Both the position numbers and the translations under genes were made by a program. A stretch of 64,000 nt of DNA from Azospirillaceae bacterium (lineage in GTDB: Bacteria; Pseudomonadota; Alphaproteobacteria; Azospirillales; Azospirillaceae), in the NCBI GenBank assembly GCA_028283825.1, contig JAPWJW010000003.1:1201501-1265500 (forward strand), in the 5' to 3' direction. The stretch's first letter is position 1, and every line of letters starts with the position of its first letter. Below are positions 41,485 to 50,891 of the stretch, in pieces. Under the pieces are notes generated by a model. That model had not been told where the DNA came from, made no database searches, and saw only the letters and a program-made list of their open reading frames with translations.

Positions 41485-43287
41485 ATGCGTTTCATCGTAC
41501 GCTTGTTCGCCTTGATCGGCCTGTTCGGCGTTCTGCTTGTCGCCGGCCTGATCCTGCTGGCGATCAAGACCAAGGACAAACAGCCCACCCTGCCCCAGTC
41601 CATCGTCCTGGAATTCGACTTCGAACGCCCCCTGGCGGAAGCGCCGGGTGAGGACGGATGGGCCGGTGTCTTCTCCAGCCGCCACGGCAGCGTGCGCGAG
41701 GTGGTGGACGCCCTGGAACAGGCCGGCCGCGACCCACGGGTGAAGGGCTTCGTCGCCAAGGTGGGCAACGCCAGCCAGGGCATCGCCACCACCCAGGAAC
41801 TGCGCGACGCCATCGCCCGCTTCCGCGCCACCGGCCGCTTCGCCTACATCCACGCCGAAAGCTTCGGCGACGCCGGCAGCGGCATGGGCCCCTATTACCT
41901 GGCCAGCGGCTTCGACCAGGTGTGGCTGCAGCCGGTGGGCACGGTGGGCATCACCGGCATCGCCGTCACCCAGACCTTCTTCCGGGGTGCCTTGGACACC
42001 ATCGGCGTGCAGCCGGAGATCAGCAAACGCGCCGATTACAAGACGGCGGCGGAGATGTATGCGGAAAAGAAGGCGACGCCCGCCAACCGCGAAATGACGG
42101 AAAGCCTGGCCGGCGACATCTATGACCAGATGGTGCTGGGCATCGCGGAAGGGCGCCATTTGGGCCCCGACGCGGTGAAGACCGCCATCGACCACGCCCC
42201 CCTGCTGGACAGCGAGGCGCTGGCCGGCAAGCTGGTGGACAAGCTGGGTTATTTCGATGAGGTGGAAAAGGCGGCCCTGGACCGGGCGGGCGGCAAGGCC
42301 GCCGACGCCGACACGGTGGGCCTGCTGAGCTATGGCAAGATCGCCGGTTCCGCCTTCCAGTCCGGCCCCACCATCGCCCTGATCGTGGGCGAGGGTGAGA
42401 TCGAGCGGGGCGGCAAGGACGACAGCGGCTTCGGCAACCAGGCCGCCTTCGCCGCCAACCGCGTCGCCGACGCCTTCGACACCGCCATCCAGCAGGCGAG
42501 CGTCAAGGCCATCCTGTTCCGGGTGAACAGCCCCGGCGGCAGCCCCGTGGGGTCGGAGGTGGTGCGCCATGCCGTAGACAGGGCGCGGGCCGCCGGCAAG
42601 CCGGTGGTCATCTCCATGGGCGACGTGGCGGGGTCCGGCGGCTATTGGGTGGCGATGGATGCCGACCGCATCGTGGCCCTGCCCGCCACCCTGACCGGGT
42701 CCATCGGCGTGCTGGGCGGCAAGTTCGTGGCCAAGGGCCTGGCCGACAAGCTGGGCGTGGGCATCGACCAGGTGACCCGCGGCGCCAACGCCACGATCTG
42801 GAGCCCGGCCAGCCCCTATACCGACAGCGAGAACGCGCGCCAGGAAGCCATGCTGGACGCGATCTACACCCAGTTCACCAACGGTGTCGCCAAGGGGCGC
42901 AAGCTGGATATCGCCAAGGTGCAGGACATCGCCAAGGGCCGCGTCTACACCGGCCGCCAGGCCAAGGATCTGGGCCTGGTGGACGCCATCGGCGGCTATG
43001 ACGTGGCCTTGCAACAGGTGCGGCAGGTGGCCAACATCCCGGCCGGGGCCAGCCTGACCATCGTGCAGTTCCCCAAGCCCAAGAACACCTATGAGATGGT
43101 GCTGGACCTGCTGAACGGCAAAGCCGCCGTCCAGATGGCCAGCGCTGCCGAGGCGCGGGGGGCGGACAAGGTGATGGCCGACTACGGCCCGCTGCTGAAC
43201 GTATTGCAACCCGTGGTCCGCGCCGCCCGCCGGCAGGATCAGGTGCTGATGATGCCGGATCTCAGCGTCAACAGCGCCGCCTACTAA
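41485..43287 (+). CDS. sppA: Signal peptide peptidase SppA, 67-kDa type
   Basis: SppA is a membrane-anchored serine protease that degrades cleaved signal peptides on the periplasmic face. The 600-residue protein has one N-terminal helix (FALIGLFGVLLVAGLILLAI) and two tandem protease-like halves. The catalytic Lys lies in KRADYKTAAE of the first half, and the Ser in GDVAGSGGYW of the second half; FRVNSPGGSPVGSE is the adjacent conserved strand. Start ATG 41485 (MRFIVRLFAL) has AGGAAA upstream; the reading frame opens 29 codons earlier without conserved sequence. Confidence 0.94.
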   Translation: MRFIVRLFALIGLFGVLLVAGLILLAIKTKDKQPTLPQSIVLEFDFERPLAEAPGEDGWAGVFSSRHGSVREVVDALEQAGRDPRVKGFVAKVGNASQGIATTQELRDAIARFRATGRFAYIHAESFGDAGSGMGPYYLASGFDQVWLQPVGTVGITGIAVTQTFFRGALDTIGVQPEISKRADYKTAAEMYAEKKATPANREMTESLAGDIYDQMVLGIAEGRHLGPDAVKTAIDHAPLLDSEALAGKLVDKLGYFDEVEKAALDRAGGKAADADTVGLLSYGKIAGSAFQSGPTIALIVGEGEIERGGKDDSGFGNQAAFAANRVADAFDTAIQQASVKAILFRVNSPGGSPVGSEVVRHAVDRARAAGKPVVISMGDVAGSGGYWVAMDADRIVALPATLTGSIGVLGGKFVAKGLADKLGVGIDQVTRGANATIWSPASPYTDSENARQEAMLDAIYTQFTNGVAKGRKLDIAKVQDIAKGRVYTGRQAKDLGLVDAIGGYDVALQQVRQVANIPAGASLTIVQFPKPKNTYEMVLDLLNGKAAVQMASAAEARGADKVMADYGPLLNVLQPVVRAARRQDQVLMMPDLSVNSAAY

Positions 43288-43315
43288 GGCGCATCCGATC
43301 CAAACCGGAACACCA

Positions 43316-43353
43316 CCCCCGGCCAGGGTTTCCCTGGCCGGGGGTTTTCTTTT
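43316..43353 (+). terminator. Intrinsic terminator of sppA
   Basis: Perfect 13-bp stem CCCCCGGCCAGGG / CCCTGGCCGGGGG with a TTT loop followed by TTTTCTTTT, 29 bp after the sppA stop. Confidence 0.95.
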
Positions 43354-43448
43354 GCGCGAAAAGGGCGCGCACCCTGGCATATGCGGCGATTTGTCACCAT
43401 CTGATGCGCTAACTTAAGAAGAACCCACCACTCACAGGCCCCCTTGCC

Positions 43449-44303
43449 ATGGATTTCCTTGCCGACCCGAGCATCTGGCTTGGGCTGCTGACCCTCGTCG
43501 CGCTTGAGATCGTCCTCGGTATCGACAATTTGATCTTCCTGGCCATCGTGGCGGACAAGCTGCCGCCGGAACAGCGCAACCGGGCCCGGGTGGTGGGTCT
43601 TTCGCTGGCGCTGTTCATGCGCCTGGGCCTGCTGTTCTCCATCTCCTGGATCATGGCGCTGACCCAGCCGCTGTTCAGCGTGGCGGGTTATTCCATCTCG
43701 GGCCGCGACCTCATCCTGATCCTGGGCGGCGGTTTCCTGATCGCCAAGGGCACGATGGAACTGCATGAACGGCTGGAGGGCGGGCAGCACAAGGGCCACG
43801 AGGGCAGCGGTAAGGGGGCCGACATCTTCTGGCGCGCGGTGGCGCAGATCGTGGTGCTGGATGCCGTGTTCTCGCTGGACAGCGTCATCACGGCGGTCGG
43901 AATGGTGGATGAGCTGCCGGTGATGGTGGCCGCCGTCTGCATCGCCATGGCCGTGATGCTGGCGGCGTCCAAGCCCTTGATGGCCTTCATCTCCCGCCAC
44001 CCCACGGTCATCATCCTGGGCCTGGGCTTCCTGCTGATGGTGGGCTTCAGCCTGGTGACGGAAGGCCTGGGCCTGCACATCCCCAAGGGCTATCTCTACG
44101 CCGCCATCGGCTTCTCCATCCTGATCGAGGCCGCCAACCAGATCGGCCGGCGCAAGCGCACAGCACCGACGGCAGACGCAGCCACTCTGCTGCAACGGCT
44201 GCGCGACACACCCGGCGGGGTGGTGACCATAACGGACGCCCAGGGCGCGGTGCTGGCCACGGTCACCACGGCCGAGGCGCTGGCGCAACTCAGGCCGGAT
44301 TGA
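43449..44303 (+). CDS. TerC-family membrane protein
   Basis: A 284-residue integral membrane protein of the TerC/YegH group. Seven helices are visible, with the acidic motif [11 protein letters not shown] in the first and [16 protein letters not shown] in the fifth; these Asp-containing helices form the suspected metal site. A His-rich cytosolic loop ([13 protein letters not shown]) separates helices. Relatives export manganese or are linked to tellurite resistance. The C-terminal 60 residues are soluble. I found no manganese riboswitch in 43355-43448. The 3' end overlaps the convergent tlyA by 14 bases. Confidence 0.9.
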   Translation: MDFLADPSIWLGLLTLVALEIVLGIDNLIFLAIVADKLPPEQRNRARVVGLSLALFMRLGLLFSISWIMALTQPLFSVAGYSISGRDLILILGGGFLIAKGTMELHERLEGGQHKGHEGSGKGADIFWRAVAQIVVLDAVFSLDSVITAVGMVDELPVMVAAVCIAMAVMLAASKPLMAFISRHPTVIILGLGFLLMVGFSLVTEGLGLHIPKGYLYAAIGFSILIEAANQIGRRKRTAPTADAATLLQRLRDTPGGVVTITDAQGAVLATVTTAEALAQLRPD

Positions 44304-45069
44304 ACTCGGCGCCGATCAGGAACTCGCGGTTGCCCTCCGGCCCCAGGATGGGGCTGGGGTCGACGCCCCGGACGATCCACCCGGGGCGGGCCGACAGCCA
44401 GGCGACGGTGGCGTCGCAGACTTCCTGGTGCAGTTCCGGCTCACGCACCACGCCGCCCTTGCCGACGCGGCCCTTGCCCACCTCGAACTGCGGCTTGATC
44501 AGGGCGACCAGCTTGCCGCCGGGCTGAACCAAGTCCAATGCCGCCGGCAGCACGGTGGCCAGGCCGATGAAGCTGGCGTCGCACACCACCATGCCGATGG
44601 GGTCGGGGATGATCTCGGCCGTCAGGTGGCGGGCGTTGGTCTTTTCCATCACCACCACGCGCGGGTCGGTGCGCAGCTTCCAGGCGAACTGGCCGTGGCC
44701 CACATCCACCGCGTAGACCTTGGCGGCACCGCGCGTCAGCAGCACGTCGGTGAAGCCGCCGGTGCTGGCGCCCACGTCGATGGCGGTCACGCCCGTCGGA
44801 TCGAATCCGAAATGATCCAGGCCGTGCACCAGCTTCAACCCGCCGCGCGACACCCAGGGATGGTCCTGGCCCTTCAGGCTCAGGGTCTTGTCGGCGGGGA
44901 TGGTCTGGCCGGGCTTGTCGATGCGCAGGGTGTCGGCATAGACCAAGCCGGCCAGCACCAGCGCCTGGGCGCGGGCCCGGCTTTCCACCAGACCGCGTTC
45001 CACCAAGGCCTGGTCCACACGGACCTTGCCTGGCTTGGCCGCCTTGGCTTTGGGGGATTCGTCCGACAT
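44290..45069 (-). CDS. tlyA: TlyA family rRNA (cytidine-2'-O)-methyltransferase
   Basis: The 259-residue protein has an N-terminal S4 RNA-binding domain ([23 protein letters not shown]) and a FtsJ/RrmJ-like SAM methyltransferase domain ([50 protein letters not shown]). TlyA 2'-O-methylates 16S and 23S rRNA in mycobacteria; it was earlier called a haemolysin. The ATG overlaps the dxs stop (TGATG), and the gene sits in the conserved xseB-ispA-dxs-tlyA block. An Ala/Lys-rich N-terminal tail precedes the S4 domain. Confidence 0.93.
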   Translation of the reverse strand: MSDESPKAKAAKPGKVRVDQALVERGLVESRARAQALVLAGLVYADTLRIDKPGQTIPADKTLSLKGQDHPWVSRGGLKLVHGLDHFGFDPTGVTAIDVGASTGGFTDVLLTRGAAKVYAVDVGHGQFAWKLRTDPRVVVMEKTNARHLTAEIIPDPIGMVVCDASFIGLATVLPAALDLVQPGGKLVALIKPQFEVGKGRVGKGGVVREPELHQEVCDATVAWLSARPGWIVRGVDPSPILGPEGNREFLIGAEFNPA

Positions 45070-46985
45070 CAGGCTTTGGGCGCCAGCAGCGCCGCCTTCG
45101 TGCCCAAGGCCTTCAGCACGGTATCGACGATGCCGTTGGCGTTCAGGCCGGCCTCGTCATACTGCTTGGCGGGGCTGTCGTGCTCCTGATAGCGGTCGGG
45201 CAGGACCAGGGGGCGGAACTTCAGGCCGGCGTCGAACAGGCCCTCTTCCGCCAGGTACTGCATCACCTGGGCGCCGAAGCCACCCACGGACCCTTCCTCG
45301 ATCGTCACCAGCACATCATGCTCAACCGCCAACTGGCGAACCAGTTCCCGGTCGATCGGCTTGGCGAAGCGCGCGTCCGCCACCGTCGTCGACAGGCCGC
45401 GCGACCCCAGCTCTTCCGCCGCCTTCAAGGCCTCACCCAGGCGCGTGCCCAGGCTCAGCAGCGCCACCGTGGTGCCTTGGCGGACGATGCGGCCCTTGCC
45501 GATGGGCAGGACCTCGCCCTTCTCCGGCATTTCGATGCCCACGCCCTCGCCACGCGGGTAGCGCAGCGCGATGGGGCCGCTGTCATGGGCGACCGACGTC
45601 GCCACCATGTGCACCAGTTCCGCCTCATCCGCCGCCGCCATCACCACCATGTTGGGCAGGCAGCAGAGATAGGCCAGGTCGAAGGCGCCGGCATGCGTGG
45701 CGCCGTCCGCCCCCACCAGGCCGGCACGGTCCATGGCGAAGCGGACCGGCAGGTTCTGCAAGGCCACGTCGTGCACCAGCTGGTCGTAGCCGCGTTGCAG
45801 GAAGGTCGAATAGATCGCCACGAACGGCTTGTAGCCTTCCGTCGCCATGCCCGCCGCGAACGTCACCGCGTGCTGCTCCGCGATGCCCGTGTCGAAGGTC
45901 CGCGTCGGGAACGCCTGGCCGAACAGGTCCAGACCCGTGCCCGACGGCATCGCCGCCGTGATCGCCACCACCTTGTCGTCGGCCTTGGCCTCCTTGATCA
46001 GGCTGTCGGCGAAGACGCGGGTGTATGTCGGCGCGTTCGCCTTGGCCTTGGCCTGGGCGCCCGTCACCACGTCGAACCGCCCCACCGCGTGCAGCTTGTC
46101 GGCCGAGGCCTCCGCCGGCGCGTAGCCCTTGCCCTTCTGCGTCACCGCGTGGATCAGCACCGGACGGCCGTTCGGCTCATCCCGGATGTTCTCCAGGATG
46201 GGAACCAGCTGGTCCAGGTCGTGGCCGTCGATCGGGCCCACGTAATAGAAGCCCAGTTCCTCGAACAGCGTCCCGCCCATCACCATGCCACGGGCGTATT
46301 CCTCAACCCGGCGGGCGGCGTTCTGCAGGGGACGCGGCAGGCGTTCCGCCACCTGACGGCCGATGTCCCGCAGGTTGCGGTACTGGCTGCTGCTGACCAG
46401 GCGGGCCAGGTAGCCGGACACGGCACCCACCGGCGGGGCGATCGACATGTCGTTGTCGTTCAGGATCACCACCAGGCGGGAGCCCAGGGCGCCAGCGTTG
46501 TTCATCGCCTCATACGCCATGCCGGCGGAGATGGAACCGTCGCCGATCACCGCGATGACATGGTTCTTCGCACCCGACAGGTCGCGCGCCAGCGCCATGC
46601 CCAGGCCGGCGGAAATGGAGGTGGAGCTGTGGGCGGCACCAAACGGGTCGTACTCGCTCTCCGCCCGGCGGGTGAAGCCGGACAGGCCGCCGCCCGTGCG
46701 CAGGGTGCGGATGCGGTCGCGACGACCGGTCAGGATCTTGTGCGGGTAGGCCTGGTGGCCCACGTCCCAGATGATGCGGTCCGCCGGCGTGTCGAACACG
46801 TAATGCAGCGCCACCGTCAATTCCACCACGCCCAGGCCGGCGCCCAGGTGGCCACCCGTCACCGACACCGCGTCGATCGTCTCGGACCGCAGCTCATCCG
46901 CCAGCTGGACCAACTGCTCCGGACGCAGCTCGCGCAGGCGGTCAGGCGTCGGACACAGGTCCAACAGCGGGGTCTTCGTCGCCAT
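45069..46985 (-). CDS. dxs: 1-deoxy-D-xylulose-5-phosphate synthase
   Basis: Dxs condenses pyruvate and glyceraldehyde-3-phosphate, the entry step to non-mevalonate isoprenoid synthesis, using thiamine diphosphate. The 638-residue protein has the expected order: [20 protein letters not shown], the TPP motif [32 protein letters not shown], then [18 protein letters not shown] and [15 protein letters not shown] in the pyrimidine domain and a C-terminal transketolase domain ([13 protein letters not shown]). Length matches the family. ispA lies upstream and tlyA overlaps downstream, so isoprenoid and rRNA-methylation genes share a transcript. Confidence 0.97.
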   Translation of the reverse strand: MATKTPLLDLCPTPDRLRELRPEQLVQLADELRSETIDAVSVTGGHLGAGLGVVELTVALHYVFDTPADRIIWDVGHQAYPHKILTGRRDRIRTLRTGGGLSGFTRRAESEYDPFGAAHSSTSISAGLGMALARDLSGAKNHVIAVIGDGSISAGMAYEAMNNAGALGSRLVVILNDNDMSIAPPVGAVSGYLARLVSSSQYRNLRDIGRQVAERLPRPLQNAARRVEEYARGMVMGGTLFEELGFYYVGPIDGHDLDQLVPILENIRDEPNGRPVLIHAVTQKGKGYAPAEASADKLHAVGRFDVVTGAQAKAKANAPTYTRVFADSLIKEAKADDKVVAITAAMPSGTGLDLFGQAFPTRTFDTGIAEQHAVTFAAGMATEGYKPFVAIYSTFLQRGYDQLVHDVALQNLPVRFAMDRAGLVGADGATHAGAFDLAYLCCLPNMVVMAAADEAELVHMVATSVAHDSGPIALRYPRGEGVGIEMPEKGEVLPIGKGRIVRQGTTVALLSLGTRLGEALKAAEELGSRGLSTTVADARFAKPIDRELVRQLAVEHDVLVTIEEGSVGGFGAQVMQYLAEEGLFDAGLKFRPLVLPDRYQEHDSPAKQYDEAGLNANGIVDTVLKALGTKAALLAPKA

Positions 46986-47012
46986 TCATCGGCTCCCAAT
47001 CATACTCTTTTA

Positions 47013-47913
47013 TTAAGAACGCCGATCCACAACGAAGCGCGCCACCGCCTGCAACATGGAGGCCCGTCCCTCGAAAATCTCAAGATGGCCGCGTGGCCTG
47101 GTCGGCCAGGCGGCCCGCCTGATCGCGGGCCCGCTCCAGGCCCAGGATGGACACGAAAGTCGCCTTGCCGGCCGGGCGGTCGCGGCCGACGGATTTGCCG
47201 GTCTCGGCCTCCGTCCCCTCGACATCCAGCAGGTCGTCGGCGATTTGAAAGGCCAGGCCCAGATCGTGGGCGTAGGCCTGAAGGGCATGGAACTGCGGCG
47301 GCGAGGCGCGGCCCAGGATGGCGCCGGCCGTGGCCGAGAAGGCGATCAGTTCACCGGTCTTCAGCCGCTGCAACCGCGTGATGGCGCCGATGTCCAGCGC
47401 CTGGGTTTCCGCGATCAGGTCCAGCATCTGGCCGCCCACCATGCCGCGGGCACCCGACGCCTTGGCCAGCGCCGACACCAGTGCGCAGCGCACGCGTGGA
47501 TCCTCATGCGTCTCATGGTCGGTCAGCACCTCGAACGCCGCCGTCAGCAGGGCGTCGCCGGCCAGGATGGCCGTGGCCTCGTCGAACTGGCGGTGAACGG
47601 TGGGGCGGCCCCGGCGCAGCCGGGCGTCATCCATGGCCGGCAGGTCGTCATGAACCAGGGAATAGCAGTGCACGAACTCGATCGCCGCCGCGACGCGCAG
47701 CGCGCAGGCCGGGCTGACGTTGAACATCCGGGCGCTTTCCATCACCAGGAAGGGCCGCAGCCGCTTGCCCCCGCCCAGGCAGCTGTAGCGCATGGCCTCA
47801 TACAGCTTGGCCTCCGCCATGCTGCTGCGCGGCAGCAGGATGTCGATGGCGGTTTCCACCTGTTCGACGGTGTCCGCCATGGCGACGGTCAGGGATTTGG
47901 GCAGGCTGGGCAT
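47013..47913 (-). CDS. ispA: Farnesyl diphosphate synthase, frameshifted near the C-terminus
   Basis: IspA makes geranyl and farnesyl diphosphate. Motifs: GGGKRLRPFL, the first Asp-rich motif DDLPAMDD, KTGELIAFSATAG, and the second FQIADDLLDVEG. The open frame from 47913 stops at 47080 after ADQATRPS. The next frame continues with HLEIFEGRASMLQ and AVARFVVDRRS, the usual C-terminal sequence, up to the stop at 47013. Removing one G of the GG near 47089 joins them as DQATRHLEIFEG. The whole span is three times 300 plus one. As FPP synthesis is needed for growth, a sequencing error is plausible; otherwise the last 25 or so residues are lost. Confidence 0.9.
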
Positions 47914-47953
47914 CAGGGGCTACTCAATCGATAAGGGCCAACCGATAGGGGAC

Positions 47954-48205
47954 TCAGTCGATGCGGGCCGGTTCCACGCCCACCTGGCCGTCACTGCCCA
48001 GGGTGATGCGATCGACCTTTTCCTGGGCCTCCCGCAGCTTGCCCTCGCAATGGCGCTTCAGCAGGGTACCACGCTCATAAAAACCGATGGCGTCGTCCAG
48101 CTTGGCCTTGCCGTCCTCAAGCTGGCGCACGATGCGTTCCAACTCGCCCAGGGCATCCTCGAAACTCATGGCCTTGATGTCTGCCGGCAGGGTCAGCTCA
48201 GTCAT
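47954..48205 (-). CDS. xseB: Exodeoxyribonuclease VII small subunit
   Basis: An 83-residue helical protein with the conserved SFEDALGELERIVRQLEDGK and IGFYERGTLLKRHCEGKLREAQ. XseB forms coiled-coil pairs on the large nuclease subunit XseA, which is not in the window. The ATG at 48205 (MTELTLPADI) is chosen over 48229. The gene precedes ispA and dxs on the strand, the usual proteobacterial order. Confidence 0.94.
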   Translation of the reverse strand: MTELTLPADIKAMSFEDALGELERIVRQLEDGKAKLDDAIGFYERGTLLKRHCEGKLREAQEKVDRITLGSDGQVGVEPARID

Positions 48206-48355
48206 GGATCGTCCAAATCTCCGCGCCATGCTTGAACGACAGGCGCATCATCTCAAGGCCGGGGACTTTAGGACCCGCCGCTGCCCGCCGCAAGCATCCC
48301 GGCCCGGCGTGGCGGTGTCGGGAGGCATACGCCCAGCGACCGTAACCTTGATGCA

Positions 48356-49285
48356 TCACACCTCCATCAACGTGCCCACATGGGCGGCGACGCAGGATGC
48401 CAACGCCAGGGGATCATAGCCCCCTTCCAGGGACGAGACCAAGCGGCCGCCACAGTGGCGGTCGGCGATGGCCGCGATCTCCGCCGTCGCCCAGACGAAG
48501 TCATCCTCGACCAGGGCCAGGTCGGCCAGCGGGTCGGCGCGGTGCGCATCGAAACCGGCGGAGATGAAGATAAGTTCCGGGGCGAAGGCGTCCAGGGCCG
48601 GCAACAGGCTGGACCGCATGCCCTCGCGGAATTCCGCCCCACCGGAGCCGGCGCGCAGTAGCACGTTGACCACCGTGTCGAAATCCCCCCGGTCGCCCAG
48701 GGCGCCGGTGCCGGGGTAGAGCGGCCATTCATGGGTGGAGCCGTAGAACAGCTCCGGGTCGTGCTGGGCCAGGGTCTGGCTGCCGTTGCCGTGGTGGACG
48801 TCGAAATCGACGATGGCAATGCGGCGCAGGCCGTGGACGGCGCGGGCATGCTCCGCCGCCACGCCGACATTGTTGAACAGGCAGAAACCCATGGCCTGGC
48901 CCGGTTCGGCATGGTGGCCGGGCGGGCGGATGGCGCAGAAGGCGTTGCGCACCTCCCCCGCCATCACGGCATCCACGGCGGCGCAGACGGCACCGGCGGC
49001 GCGCAGGGCCGCCTCGATGCTGCCCGGGGACAGCATGGTGTCGCCGTCCAGCGCCACCACGCCGGTGACGGGTACCGCGGCCAGCAGGCGCTGCACCATG
49101 TCGGGGGTGTGCACCCGTTCGATCTGGTCGAAGGTCGCGGCCGGCGCCTGGCGGCGGTCCAGGTATTGGAACCGTTCCGCATCCAGGGCGCGCATGATGG
49201 CCGACAGGCGCGCCGCATTCTCCGGATGCCCCGGCCCCGTCTCATGTTCCAGGCAGGCCCAATGGGTGAACAACGCCGTCGCCAT
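48356..49285 (-). CDS. Histone-deacetylase-family amidohydrolase
   Basis: The 309-residue protein has the arginase/deacetylase fold. Zinc ligands are in VDFDVHHGNG (Asp and His) and AGFDAHRADP (Asp); the catalytic His pair is in RPPGHHAEPG, and the C-terminal SSLEGGYD contains the glycine loop. Bacterial members deacetylate acetylpolyamines, acetylated lysines or related amides; the substrate here is unknown. It is the class II-like group widespread in alphaproteobacteria next to xseB. Start is ATG 49285 (MATALFTHWACLEH); 49309 would be a longer alternative. Confidence 0.92.
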   Translation of the reverse strand: MATALFTHWACLEHETGPGHPENAARLSAIMRALDAERFQYLDRRQAPAATFDQIERVHTPDMVQRLLAAVPVTGVVALDGDTMLSPGSIEAALRAAGAVCAAVDAVMAGEVRNAFCAIRPPGHHAEPGQAMGFCLFNNVGVAAEHARAVHGLRRIAIVDFDVHHGNGSQTLAQHDPELFYGSTHEWPLYPGTGALGDRGDFDTVVNVLLRAGSGGAEFREGMRSSLLPALDAFAPELIFISAGFDAHRADPLADLALVEDDFVWATAEIAAIADRHCGGRLVSSLEGGYDPLALASCVAAHVGTLMEV

Positions 49286-49396
49286 ATGCCGCTTCCTCGA
49301 ACCCTGCATTCATTGTTATGGCCCGGCACGGATGACGTCCGGGCGATCGGCCATCATCACCGAAGCCGCCCCCCAGCCGCCAGTGCCTTCGTGGTC

Positions 49397-49627
49397 TCAA
49401 GCCCGGCGCAGGGTGAAGGTCAGCACCCCGTCCGCCTCATCAGCCGCCAGCAAGGCATGGCCCGTGGCCTCGCAGAAGGCCGGCACGTCGCGGCGCGCGC
49501 CCTGGTCGGTGGCCAGCAGGGTTAGCACCGCCCCCGCCGGCATGGCCATCAACGCCTTGCGGGCACGCAGCACCGGCAGGGGGCAGATCAGCCCCCGCGC
49601 ATCCAGCGTGCGATCCCCTTCACTCAT
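49397..49627 (-). CDS. TusA/SirA-like sulphur-carrier protein
   Basis: A 76-residue protein with the family motif LDARGLICPLPVLRARKAL, containing the CPxP Cys, a middle ATDQGARRDVPAFCEATGH, and a final strand VLTFTLRR. TusA proteins relay persulphide sulphur for tRNA thiolation or other sulphur transfer. The second Cys in PAFCEATGH is typical of the group. The start at 49627 overlaps the stop of the DUF423 gene by four bases. No tus or dsr genes are near. Confidence 0.87.
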   Translation of the reverse strand: MSEGDRTLDARGLICPLPVLRARKALMAMPAGAVLTLLATDQGARRDVPAFCEATGHALLAADEADGVLTFTLRRA

Positions 49628-50010
49628 CGCGGCGCCTTCAGGGCGGACGCCGCCAGCACCAGCCAGCCCAGGATGAAGCTGGAACCACCCACCGGCGCCA
49701 CCGCACCCAAGGCGCTGGGCCCCCACCAGCCCAGGCCATAGAGTGCGGCGCCGAACAGCACGGCGCCAATGATGAACAGCCAGCCGGCGATGGCGGCCAG
49801 GCGGCGGTGCAACAGCGAACCACCCAGCGTGGCGGCCACGGCGGCGGCCATGTGCATCAGCTGGTACTGGCTGGCCGTCTGCCACAGGCCGACGGCATGG
49901 GCGTCGCGCACCAGCGCCAGTCCGTGCACGGCATAGGCGCCGGCCGCCACGGCGATGGCGCCGATCAATCCCGCCACGGCCAGCCGGGCCCGCGCATCCT
50001 GCGTCAACAT
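49624..50010 (-). CDS. DUF423 small membrane protein
   Basis: The 128-residue protein has four hydrophobic helices: VAGLIGAIAVAAGAYAVHG, a second with SQYQLMHMAAAVAATLGG, a third (IAGWLFIIGAVLFGAALYGLG), and a fourth ending in GWLVLAASAL. The pattern GAYAVHG...QTASQYQLMHMAA and PVGGSSFILGWL is characteristic of DUF423 (YgdD-like) proteins, which have no established function. The ATG at 50010 is chosen by the family start; a longer frame reaches 50124. It overlaps the TusA-like gene by four bases, so the two are co-translated. Confidence 0.88.
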   Translation of the reverse strand: MLTQDARARLAVAGLIGAIAVAAGAYAVHGLALVRDAHAVGLWQTASQYQLMHMAAAVAATLGGSLLHRRLAAIAGWLFIIGAVLFGAALYGLGWWGPSALGAVAPVGGSSFILGWLVLAASALKAPR

Positions 50011-50078
50011 CCCCCAAATCCTTTCACATCGTAAGACCGTGCCAGGATATGGGCCCGCCGCGCGCCAGGCAAACGCGA

Positions 50079-50109
50079 ACGGGCCGCCCCCGGCATGGGG
50101 ACGGCCCGT
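50079..50109 (-). terminator. Intrinsic terminator of wrbA
   Basis: On the minus strand ACGGGCCG pairs with CGGCCCGT with further pairing inside, followed by TCGCGTTTG. It begins about 20 bases after the wrbA stop at 50131. Confidence 0.75.
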
Positions 50110-50130
50110 CGCGTCATCAATCACAAAACC

Positions 50131-50733
50131 TCAACCGGCCAGCTTGGCGGCGATGCCGGCAACGTGGGCGCCCTGGAAGCGGGCGCCGGCCAACTCGTTC
50201 TCGCTGGGCTGGCGCGAGCCGTCGCCATTGGCGATGGTGGTGGCGCCGTAGGGGCTGCCGCCCGTCACCTCGGCATTGTTGGTCTGGCCCTGGAAGCTGT
50301 AGGGCAGGCCGGCGATCACCATGCCGTGATGCAGCAGGCTGGTGTGGAAGGACAGGATGGTGGCCTCCTGCCCGCCGTGCTGGGTGGCGGAGGAGGCGAA
50401 GACGCTGCCCACCTTGCCGATCAGGGCGCCGGTGAACCACAGGCCGCCGGTCTGGTCCAGGAAGTTGCGCATGGGCGCCGCCATCATGCCGAAGCGGGTG
50501 GGGGTGCCGAAGATGATGGCGTCGTACTGCGGCAGTTCATCCACCGTGGCGACCGGGGCGTCCTGCGCCAGCTTGAAGCCGGCCTTGGTGGCGATCTCGG
50601 TCGGCACCGTCTCCGGCACGCGCTTCACCACCACCTCGGTGCCGGCGACCGACGCCGCACCCTCGGCCACGGCCTTGGCCATGGTCTCGATGTGGCCGTA
50701 GCTGCTGTAGTAGAGGACGAGGACCTTGGCCAT
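50131..50733 (-). CDS. wrbA: NAD(P)H:quinone oxidoreductase (WrbA)
   Basis: A 200-residue flavodoxin-fold enzyme that reduces quinones by two electrons. The FMN phosphate loop is [11 protein letters not shown], with [36 protein letters not shown] and the C-terminal [17 protein letters not shown] matching WrbA. The LysR gene on the other strand starts 158 bp away, the arrangement commonly seen when a LysR regulator controls its divergent neighbour. Start is ATG 50733. Confidence 0.96.
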   Translation of the reverse strand: MAKVLVLYYSSYGHIETMAKAVAEGAASVAGTEVVVKRVPETVPTEIATKAGFKLAQDAPVATVDELPQYDAIIFGTPTRFGMMAAPMRNFLDQTGGLWFTGALIGKVGSVFASSATQHGGQEATILSFHTSLLHHGMVIAGLPYSFQGQTNNAEVTGGSPYGATTIANGDGSRQPSENELAGARFQGAHVAGIAAKLAG

Positions 50734-50891
50734 TGCTTGACACTCCATCTCAGGGTTCGGGCCGGGCGTTCGGGGCGGGGCCGATTGGATGGACGGACCA
50801 TAACCGCGTTACGCATTGCGGATAATCCGGTGCCTGGGCATAAAATTGTTCCGCGCCCCGCAACAATGCGGCCCGACAAAAGGACCCCGAC

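Noticed and set aside
43355-43448. yybP-ykoY manganese riboswitch upstream of terC
   Set aside because: The leader is short and I do not find the conserved paired core of that riboswitch.
45180-47381. Plus-strand open frame of more than 700 codons opposite dxs and ispA
   Set aside because: Antisense shadow; dxs on the other strand is complete with all motifs.
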